Assembly: GCA_964500645.1 (NCBI GenBank)
Contig: CAZCOH010000027.1
Location: 1 to 18,580 of the forward strand
Reading direction: 5' to 3'
Origin: CAYFIW01 sp964500645
Lineage (GTDB): Bacteria; Chloroflexota; Dehalococcoidia; Lucifugimonadales; UBA826
DNA length: 18,580 bases
Shown here: positions 12,683 to 18,580 of the stretch, one piece after another
How the letters are laid out: the number at the start of each line of letters is the position of its first letter
How positions within the stretch are numbered: the stretch's first letter is position 1
Program-made: the position numbers and the translations under genes
The notes under the pieces: generated by a model
Database searches by the model: none
What the model was told of the DNA's origin: nothing
The model's input: the letters and a program-made list of their open reading frames with translations, nothing else

Positions 12683-14815
12683 ATGAAATTATTGATCCAA
12701 GCCGGCTTTCTTGCAATATCTTTAATCATTGGAATGGTTACCACGACGGCGGTTTTTGCCGATGAAGGTGCTGGTAAACCCTCAAACAGAATAAATATTC
12801 TGATGCTGGATATGGATGTCACATCAGAGGAATCTGGCAAAAATATGATGGAATCTCTTATGGGATTGTTATCAACTTTTGGTGTCGGTGATTATTATCT
12901 ATCAACAATGGATACGCCTGAGGTGTTTTATGGGCCCTATAAATCAGGTGACATAAATTTCTCTAATATAAACGTCGCTCTTGATACCCTTGTTAATGCT
13001 CACCAAAATGGGTTGAGTGTTGATATGCCAGGTACCTTGTCCGAGGCTTACAATTTTTTGGCTTTAGGATCTGCTCCCGTTGGGTCCACTCTGTATCTTA
13101 TAGGGAATGGTGAAATCGAATCGGATTCTACATACGCTGCTAAATACCTTGATCCATTATCAGATTTGTTTTCAGAAAACGACTGGAAAATCACAGGTGT
13201 CACAACGGAAAATTCCTCGGTAAGTATGATTAATGTGTTAGATAGAATTTCCAGTAATACTGGTTCTGAATCTTATCTGTTGAATGCGACTGGAGGATTG
13301 AAAGAGATCACTGATTACCTGATGAGCAAAAATTCTCTTGGTTCCCTCATGGAGTCCGGAAATGGCAATTTAGCTGTATCAGATGTTTTAAAAACGAAGG
13401 TAAATGTTGCACCAGGCACAAAAGACTTAACTCTGCTTTTCTTTAAAAATGATTCTTCTGGATCGCTAAGACTTAATAATCCAAATGGAATCGAAGCTTC
13501 TGCTGGGGATCGAACTTCATCCAGAGTATTAGAAACCCCATATGCGGTGATATGGGAATTAGAGGATCCGTCTCCCGGTACCTGGAGTGTTGACGCCAAA
13601 GGAATCGACGGGTCAGTGAGTGCCTGGCATTTTGCGACAAACAAGTACAGATTAAATCTTATAAATGACAAGATTATGCCCACTGGGGAACCAGTGACGA
13701 TTACTGCATATGTGACTGATGAAGGAGTTATGGTTTCACCTGGTGTTGACGCTGTGATGAAAGCAACAGTAACTGGGCCTACAGGAAATGAAGTGGTTTA
13801 TAGCCTTAATGATATTGGTAAGGAAGGTGATGTCACAGCAGGCGATGGGTACTATTCAACCTCAATCCCAATGTCAGATTTGGCAGGTTTGTATGAGGTG
13901 GTTTTGAACCTTGGATGGTCAGGACTGGATAATACACTTACTGAATCGAGAGAGTTTAAAACACAACCTTTTCCAAGTCTTGAGGTTACTACTTTAAACA
14001 CAAGTCAGTTATATGCAGGAAATACAGCGGTTGTTGCCAATGTCTTGGTGAATGTGGCAGGAGAACCAGTCGCTGTAACGCCAGACTCAATCACTCTAGG
14101 TTCTAGTAATGAAGGAACGGACTCAGGGATATTAGAACTCATTCCTAGAGAGTTAACACAAGATGGGAGAGCGTGGATGTATGATGTTGCATTCACTCCC
14201 AAAAGTGACGGTATAACCTCTCTCACAATGAGCTTGGATATAAATTATGCGGGACGATTGCATATGTATGTGGCTGATACATTGACCCTCGACGCAATTA
14301 AGATACCTGTGGTTCCACCAACTCCATATGAGAATAACGTTGTAACCAGTGTTGTTCCTAATCCGGTTATAGTGGACCAAAATGGTGGGTTCCAGATTCC
14401 CATAGAGCTCGTAGGAATTCCTGTAGCCATCGCCGCCTTGTTACTTGCATTGACCCTATATCAAAGATCGCTTACCAGGCCATTTGGGATATTGAGTAAT
14501 GAGACTTCAAATACTCTCGTAGACTTCACGAACTTGAAACGTTCCAGGTTTAGAAGCATTTTTACTCCAAGTGTTGTACATGGAAGTGAGACTGGGATTT
14601 TGGAACTTGATGGGATTACATTTAGGTTTAACGGCGATCGTGTTGAAATGTACAGTGTCAGTGTTTCCCCAACTGTAAGAGTCGATAATCAGCCCATAGT
14701 AGGTGAAGTCGTCTTGAAGGATCGTACATGGATTGGAACTAGAGGAAGATTATTTAATTTCGTAACTGGTGTTAACAATGATCCTTCGCCCGAATCAACT
14801 TTTGGCGATGACTAA
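12683..14815 (+). CDS. Large surface protein: VWA-like, Ig-like, transmembrane, FHA-like tail
   Basis: The 710-residue protein has a strong GGAGGT ribosome site and a signal peptide ending near residue 26 (TTAVFA|DE). Residues about 36-220 look like a von Willebrand A fold: INILMLDMDVTSEESG at strand 1 and STLYLIGNGEI at strand 4. A full MIDAS (DxSxS) is absent (DMDVTS). Residues about 328-415 match the Ig-like domain often paired with VWA in secreted proteins, with its landmark DIGKEGDVTAGDGYYST. A further beta-rich region follows to about 560. One transmembrane helix lies at about 573-594, then a basic segment RSLTRPF and a cytoplasmic tail. The last 80 residues (ILELDGITFRF, VRVDNQPIVGEVVLKD, RTWIGTRGR) resemble the C-terminal half of an FHA domain. 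This would make it a single-pass protein with a ligand-binding exterior and a protein-binding interior. Function is unknown. The gene is monocistronic and ends before a strong terminator. Confidence 0.7.
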   Translation: MKLLIQAGFLAISLIIGMVTTTAVFADEGAGKPSNRINILMLDMDVTSEESGKNMMESLMGLLSTFGVGDYYLSTMDTPEVFYGPYKSGDINFSNINVALDTLVNAHQNGLSVDMPGTLSEAYNFLALGSAPVGSTLYLIGNGEIESDSTYAAKYLDPLSDLFSENDWKITGVTTENSSVSMINVLDRISSNTGSESYLLNATGGLKEITDYLMSKNSLGSLMESGNGNLAVSDVLKTKVNVAPGTKDLTLLFFKNDSSGSLRLNNPNGIEASAGDRTSSRVLETPYAVIWELEDPSPGTWSVDAKGIDGSVSAWHFATNKYRLNLINDKIMPTGEPVTITAYVTDEGVMVSPGVDAVMKATVTGPTGNEVVYSLNDIGKEGDVTAGDGYYSTSIPMSDLAGLYEVVLNLGWSGLDNTLTESREFKTQPFPSLEVTTLNTSQLYAGNTAVVANVLVNVAGEPVAVTPDSITLGSSNEGTDSGILELIPRELTQDGRAWMYDVAFTPKSDGITSLTMSLDINYAGRLHMYVADTLTLDAIKIPVVPPTPYENNVVTSVVPNPVIVDQNGGFQIPIELVGIPVAIAALLLALTLYQRSLTRPFGILSNETSNTLVDFTNLKRSRFRSIFTPSVVHGSETGILELDGITFRFNGDRVEMYSVSVSPTVRVDNQPIVGEVVLKDRTWIGTRGRLFNFVTGVNNDPSPESTFGDD

Positions 14816-14843
14816 ATAATGAAAATCGATTGCCAATAAATAT

Positions 14844-14882
14844 AAAACCCGGTGCACGTTGATCTTGCAGGCACCGGGTTTT
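14844..14882. terminator. Strong bidirectional intrinsic terminator
   Basis: AAAACCCGGTGC (14844-14855) and GCACCGGGTTTT (14871-14882) form a perfect 12-bp stem with a 15-base loop. The T-run is within and after the stem in both directions (TTTTAT on plus; TTTTATATTTATT on minus). It lies between two convergent genes, 29 bases after the VWA-like stop and 11 bases from the cyclophilin stop, so it serves both. Confidence 0.92.
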
Positions 14883-14892
14883 ATGGTTGATG

Positions 14893-15657
14893 CTATTCAG
14901 AAACTATTCTAATCGTTTTGATAATGTCTCCGGGGATTGTCGCTGATGATGGATCCCTGACTGTTATCGCATTTACTACATCCATTCCATCAGTTACTTT
15001 TCCAAATACGGAGTGGCACGATTCCCCTGATTGATTACAATCCTTTTCCTGACTGAAGCTGTTGTAACCATCTAGGAAAGACGTGTCAACAAATGTAATA
15101 AAGAATTGGCTTCCATTGGTTCCTTTGCCGTTCTGCATACCCCTGTTGGCCATGGACAAGATACCGGGACCATTGTGGCGAGCCTTTTTATGGAATTCGT
15201 TTTCAAATGTATATCCTGGTCCCCCTGACCCTGTGCCCGTAGGGTCTCCTGATTGTGCCATGAAGTCTGGTATTACCCTGTGGAAAGTTACCCCATCATA
15301 AAACCCGTCGTTTGCCAAAAACACAAAATTGTTTACTGTGATCGGGGCCCATTGTTCATAAAGGTCTACTGTAAAGCTTGCACCTTTTTCTAGTTCGAAA
15401 ACAGCGGTGTAATCTTTGGTCTCATCAATCGTCATCTCTGGTGGAGAATCATATGATTTGGTCTTAGGAGGTTCAGGTGTGCTTGTTGGTGCTGCAACAG
15501 GTGCCACCGTAGGAACAGCAGTAGGCTGTGGGGCAGGAACTGCTGCTGTAGTACTTGACTCTGTGTCGGATTCCGAACTGCTTCCGCAAGCAAAACCTGC
15601 GATTAATAAAATCGCGAATGCTGTAGATATGATTATTTTGGTTTTGTGAAATACCAC
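14893..15657 (-). CDS. Cyclophilin-type peptidyl-prolyl isomerase lipoprotein
   Basis: The 254-residue protein starts at GTG (15657) with GGGAGA about six bases upstream. The signal peptide ends at C24 (IAGFAC|GS), so it is likely lipid-anchored outside the membrane. A Ser/Thr/Pro/Ala-rich tether (about 25-72) leads to the cyclophilin domain (about 83-254). Active-site segments are FHRVIPDFMAQSGDP (R127, Q135), SMANRGMQNGKGTNGSQFFITF (169-189, shown in the family as the peptide-binding groove) and HSVFGKVTDGMDVV (H215). It would catalyse proline isomerisation of exported proteins. Where most bacterial members read LDGKHTVFG, this one carries an insert of about 15 residues with C207 and C214, which might form a disulfide. 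It lies downstream of the dehydroquinase-like gene on the same strand by 62 bases and ends at the shared terminator. Confidence 0.92.
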   Translation of the reverse strand: MVFHKTKIIISTAFAILLIAGFACGSSSESDTESSTTAAVPAPQPTAVPTVAPVAAPTSTPEPPKTKSYDSPPEMTIDETKDYTAVFELEKGASFTVDLYEQWAPITVNNFVFLANDGFYDGVTFHRVIPDFMAQSGDPTGTGSGGPGYTFENEFHKKARHNGPGILSMANRGMQNGKGTNGSQFFITFVDTSFLDGYNSFSQEKDCNQSGESCHSVFGKVTDGMDVVNAITVRDPSSATIPGDIIKTIRIVSE

Positions 15658-15719
15658 GGCTATTCTCCCGTTTTTATTCCTGGTGTTCTTTGACTAGATT
15701 AGAATTTTTTAAGAAGCTC

Positions 15720-16157
15720 TCAGGACTTCTGATCACTCATATCAATTATTGCCTTGATGGCGATGTAATATCCAAAAAGGCCAAAGCCTGTGATCACTCC
15801 TTTACATGAAGGAGCTATTTGTGAAACGTTACCCCTGGCTGCAGGGTTTGATATGTGTACTTCAATAGTTGGAAATGCGACCTGGGTCAGGGCAGCAGAA
15901 AGAGCGGGGTACCCTGATTGATATCCTGCAGGATTTATGATCGCAGCATCATACCCATCCTCATGTGCCTGGTAGAACTTATTGATTACCTCTCCTTCTA
16001 TATTGGAATGAAATATATCTACTTCAACTCCCAATTCAGAGGAATATTCCTGAATTTGTTTGCTGTAGTCATCCATGGTTGCAGTTCCGAAAATTTCGAC
16101 TTGAAATTTTCCTCTCATGTTAATTCCTGCTCCGTGGACCACAAGTATTTTGGTCAT
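15720..16157 (-). CDS. Type II dehydroquinase (AroQ)-like protein lacking catalytic residues
   Basis: I use ATG 16157 (145 residues), since GGAG at 16167-16170 lies nine bases before it. A TTG at 16172 would add five residues but overlaps that site. The fold is clearly type II 3-dehydroquinate dehydratase: HSNIEGEVI (55-63, counted from the TTG), AIINPAGY (77-84), IEVHISNPAARG (103-114) and GVITGFGLFGYYIAIKA. By alignment to the well-studied Mycobacterium enzyme, N80, E104 and H106 of the active site remain. The catalytic Arg19 and Tyr24 are F23 and F28, His81 is S86 and Arg112 is S117. Normal dehydration of 3-dehydroquinate is therefore unlikely. It may bind or convert another small acid. 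No other shikimate gene is nearby; neighbours are pyruvate dehydrogenase E1 upstream (103 bases) and cyclophilin downstream. Confidence 0.8.
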   Translation of the reverse strand: MTKILVVHGAGINMRGKFQVEIFGTATMDDYSKQIQEYSSELGVEVDIFHSNIEGEVINKFYQAHEDGYDAAIINPAGYQSGYPALSAALTQVAFPTIEVHISNPAARGNVSQIAPSCKGVITGFGLFGYYIAIKAIIDMSDQKS

Positions 16158-16166
16158 ATGAATATT

Positions 16167-16170
16167 CTCC
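16167..16170 (-). promoter_or_regulatory. Ribosome binding site deciding the start of the AroQ-like gene
   Basis: GGAG on the minus strand stands nine bases before the ATG at 16157. The alternative TTG start at 16172 would use part of this site as its second codon, so ATG is preferred. Confidence 0.6.
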
Positions 16171-16259
16171 AAGGTCAGTAATTACTAAATTTGAAGGCAA
16201 AGTTTAGCACAACCGGCTGATACTATTAATTTAAATACTGTTTGTTCGGCTTGTCACTT

Positions 16260-16273
16260 TCTAGATATCTAGA
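16260..16273. repeat. 14-bp perfect palindrome at the E1 stop codon
   Basis: TCTAGATATCTAGA is a perfect self-complementary sequence without a loop, and includes the TAG stop (16261-16263). With no loop it is not a normal terminator hairpin. It could be a protein-binding site or chance. Confidence 0.6.
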
Positions 16274-18580
16274 GCTGCGAAACAGGCGTTAATTATGGAC
16301 TCTGAGTCTGTTCCATATTCTCTATATAGGTCTTCACGATTGCCTGATTGCCCCCATTCATCGACTCCTAATGGGATTGTTTTACTGCCCAAAGCTGAAC
16401 CTATCCAGGCTAATGAATGAGGGTGGGCATCCGCTATTGTTACTACTGGAGCACCAGGGATAGCTCCAGGCATTAAGTGAGAAACCCCTTTTGATAAATC
16501 TTTTCCTGTTCTGATGGTTTCCCTAGTGTAGTCATTGTATTTTCTGTATAAGGGACCAGGACCTGTGACGTTAATAACGTTGGTAAATATTCCTTCCTTT
16601 GTGAGGGATTGACTGGCTTTATATGCTTCGGGAACCATGGCTCCGGAAACGAAGACGTTTACTACATTACTTTCGGGATTAAACCCAGGTTGCGAACTCA
16701 TGTCTACCAGGCAATAAGCCCCATTGAGTACTTGAAGCCTGAGTTTTTCAAGTTCGGCAGGATCGTCTGGCATGCTCATAATGCCCTGGTCTACAGGCTT
16801 ACTTGTAAGCCTTAAATAAGTGCAGCGTCCCCTTTTTCTAATTTGATGGAGGGCAGATAACATAATCCATTCAAGCTCTTGTCCAAAGCAAGGTTCGTAG
16901 GCGTCCAGTGTGGGCATCTCGGCACCGATAGAGGGTGTCATCATAGATTGGTGAGCGCCTCCCTCGGGTGCAAGGCTGAGTCCTGATGGAGTTCCGACGA
17001 CGATAAATTTTCCGCCACCATACACACTGTAAACAAATGCATCTAACCCACGTCGGATAAACGGGTCATAGACAGTTCCTATTGGGAACAGCATCTCTCC
17101 GTTCATCTCAAAAGATGTCCCTAATTGTCCCAACATCATGAACAGATTGTTTTCTGATATACCCAGTTCTATATGTTGTCCGTCCTTAGATTCATTCCAG
17201 TTGAGGGCTCTTACAATACCCTCATCTGGCAATTCTTCGTCTTCTTCTGTTCTCCATACTCCTACTCGATTGATCCACCCTCCAAGGTTGGTTGAGCTGG
17301 CAACATCAGGACTTACAGTGACTATCCTATTTGAAATATCGCCAAGGCTTCTCGACATGTCAGTTAGTACTAAACCGAATATCTGTTGAGTAGACATGGT
17401 TCCGCTGTACCCACGTCCCAAATCCCAGGGTATGTCAGCACTGGGAGCAGGTGATCCGACACTGTGATCGGTTAGTCTTTCCGATACTTGAAGAGTTAGT
17501 TCACCTTCTGGAGTACCTCTATCAAGTTTCGGCCAGTTAGCACCGTTGGCTATTCCAAGGGTGATTCTCAATTCTTCCATTTGCTTTTCGGACAATGTTA
17601 CTGAATGGTTTTGAGGGTCACCCACCGATGGCAATTTAAAACCTTTCAAAGTATAGGCAAAGACTACAGCTGGACCGGATATTGAGTCAGCATGTCTAAA
17701 AGATTCCCTGAGCATCGTAAAGTCATGACCACCAAGATTATGAAAAAGTTCATAGAGTTCAGTGTCATCCCATCGGGATAACAATCTTTTCATGTCATCC
17801 GGGTAGCGGCTGTAGCTTGGCAGCCATTCTCTCATGACATTAGTATCGACTCTTAACAACCTCTGATACGCCTGGTTAGTCATTTCATCGATAGCTATTC
17901 GAAGCAGTTCGCCGTTAGGTTGTGCAAAGGCATTTTCCAGTATCTTGCCATATTTGGCATCGATTACTGTCCAACCGTTCGCATCAAACATTTCCCTCCA
18001 TGCCCGAACTCTTATGCCTGGTATAACCCTGTCTAGGCTTTGTCTGTTGAGATCGACGATCCAGATAATATTGGATGCCTGGCTCATTTCTGGTTCAGCA
18101 ATTGATTCCCATATGGAACCTTCATCTAATTCAGCGTCCCCAACGATAGATATGTATCTAGCATTTTTTTGTATAAGATCCGATTGCCCAAATTCATGAG
18201 AATCGACGTAGGATCTTACGATTGACGAAAAATTAGGTGCTACCGGGCCTAGTCCGACTGATCCGGTGCTGAAGTCAACATTATCCGGATCTTTCGTTCT
18301 GCTTGGATATGCTTGCAGTCCATGGAAGGCCCGTAGTTCTGTCATGTATGAAATATCCAGGTTGCCCAGTAAATATTGAATCGCATGATAGATAGGCGAA
18401 CCGTGGGGTTTTATAGATACCTTGTCCCCTTTTTCAAGGAAATCGAAATACAGGGAAGTCATTATGGTTGAGATAGATGCACTGGAGGCCTGGTGACCTC
18501 CAACTTTTGTGGCATCAGGATTGTGTCGCACATTGTTGTCATGGTGCACCAACTGCATCGCGTTCCATAAGACAGTGTTT
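16261..18580 (-). CDS. Pyruvate dehydrogenase E1, homodimeric (transketolase-like), 5' end cut
   Basis: The frame is open to the right window edge. An ATG at 18558 exists, but the codons upstream (NTVLWNA, then MQLVHHDNNVRHN) continue the conserved N-terminal region, so the true start lies outside. At least 772 residues are present. Counting from that ATG, VGGHQASSAS (19-28) and STGSVGLG (98-104) are typical of AceE-type E1. The thiamine diphosphate motif is GDAELDEG (140-147) with N171 in IVDLNRQSLDRV. The pyrimidine-binding domain (LNWNESKDGQHIELGISENN) and the transketolase C-terminal domain follow. The enzyme decarboxylates pyruvate (or a related 2-oxo acid) and passes the acyl group to an E2 lipoyl protein for acetyl-CoA formation. 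Such single-chain forms occur in several Actinobacteria and Chloroflexota. Two further minus-strand genes follow it. Confidence 0.9.
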   Translation of the reverse strand, partial: NTVLWNAMQLVHHDNNVRHNPDATKVGGHQASSASISTIMTSLYFDFLEKGDKVSIKPHGSPIYHAIQYLLGNLDISYMTELRAFHGLQAYPSRTKDPDNVDFSTGSVGLGPVAPNFSSIVRSYVDSHEFGQSDLIQKNARYISIVGDAELDEGSIWESIAEPEMSQASNIIWIVDLNRQSLDRVIPGIRVRAWREMFDANGWTVIDAKYGKILENAFAQPNGELLRIAIDEMTNQAYQRLLRVDTNVMREWLPSYSRYPDDMKRLLSRWDDTELYELFHNLGGHDFTMLRESFRHADSISGPAVVFAYTLKGFKLPSVGDPQNHSVTLSEKQMEELRITLGIANGANWPKLDRGTPEGELTLQVSERLTDHSVGSPAPSADIPWDLGRGYSGTMSTQQIFGLVLTDMSRSLGDISNRIVTVSPDVASSTNLGGWINRVGVWRTEEDEELPDEGIVRALNWNESKDGQHIELGISENNLFMMLGQLGTSFEMNGEMLFPIGTVYDPFIRRGLDAFVYSVYGGGKFIVVGTPSGLSLAPEGGAHQSMMTPSIGAEMPTLDAYEPCFGQELEWIMLSALHQIRKRGRCTYLRLTSKPVDQGIMSMPDDPAELEKLRLQVLNGAYCLVDMSSQPGFNPESNVVNVFVSGAMVPEAYKASQSLTKEGIFTNVINVTGPGPLYRKYNDYTRETIRTGKDLSKGVSHLMPGAIPGAPVVTIADAHPHSLAWIGSALGSKTIPLGVDEWGQSGNREDLYREYGTDSESIINACFAALDI

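Noticed and set aside
13315..13683. 122-codon minus-strand frame inside the VWA-like gene
   Set aside because: No ribosome site, no recognisable domain, and fully covered by an intact 710-codon gene.
1..18580. Mobile element, prophage, toxin-antitoxin or CRISPR/defence system
   Set aside because: I found no transposase, integrase, spaced repeat array, nuclease/methylase pair or small toxin-antitoxin gene pair; the genes read as ordinary chromosomal content.

Overview
The window looks like a chromosomal segment of a low-GC, probably marine bacterium. My best guess is Chloroflexota of the SAR202 / marine Dehalococcoidia type. This is inferred from two unrelated luciferase-family flavin monooxygenases, a homodimeric pyruvate dehydrogenase E1 of a type I associate with that phylum, frequent TTG/GTG starts, and lipoproteins with long Ser/Thr/Pro-rich linkers. 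No rRNA or phylogenetic marker is present to prove it. I see no phage, transposon, integrase or CRISPR sequence.

Left part (1-6347). The minus strand carries the N-terminal part of an acyl-CoA carboxylase carboxyltransferase (cut by the left edge) and a limonene-monooxygenase-like flavin enzyme. Divergent from these, the plus strand carries two adjacent hemerythrin-like proteins, the first of which has lost metal ligands, followed by a DAO-family FAD oxidoreductase and an MFS exporter.

Metal-homeostasis part (6348-11355). A Fur/Zur-family regulator lies on the minus strand downstream of a small secreted SHOCT-like protein. A second luciferase-like (F420-type) oxidoreductase faces the other way. 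Then comes a complete high-affinity zinc-type ABC importer: a substrate-binding lipoprotein with a 14-histidine loop, an ATPase and a permease. It has a near-consensus sigma-70 promoter whose start region is covered by a perfect 7-1-7 palindrome of the Fur-family operator type. Regulator, operator and transporter form a readable zinc (or related metal) regulon.

Right part (11356-18580). A CAU-anticodon tRNA is followed within about 20 bases by a TTG-started gene for a secreted, membrane-anchored YtkA-like protein. This converges (one base between stop codons) on a small lipoprotein gene. A large VWA/Ig-like/transmembrane protein with a possible FHA-like tail comes next and ends at a strong bidirectional terminator. 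Beyond it, on the minus strand, lie a cyclophilin lipoprotein, a type II dehydroquinase homologue lacking several catalytic residues, and a pyruvate dehydrogenase E1 whose 5' end runs off the window.

The most interesting points are the ligand-depleted hemerythrin next to an intact one, the catalytically altered dehydroquinase-like protein, and the promoter/operator architecture of the zinc operon. No intergenic stretch exceeds 300 bases.
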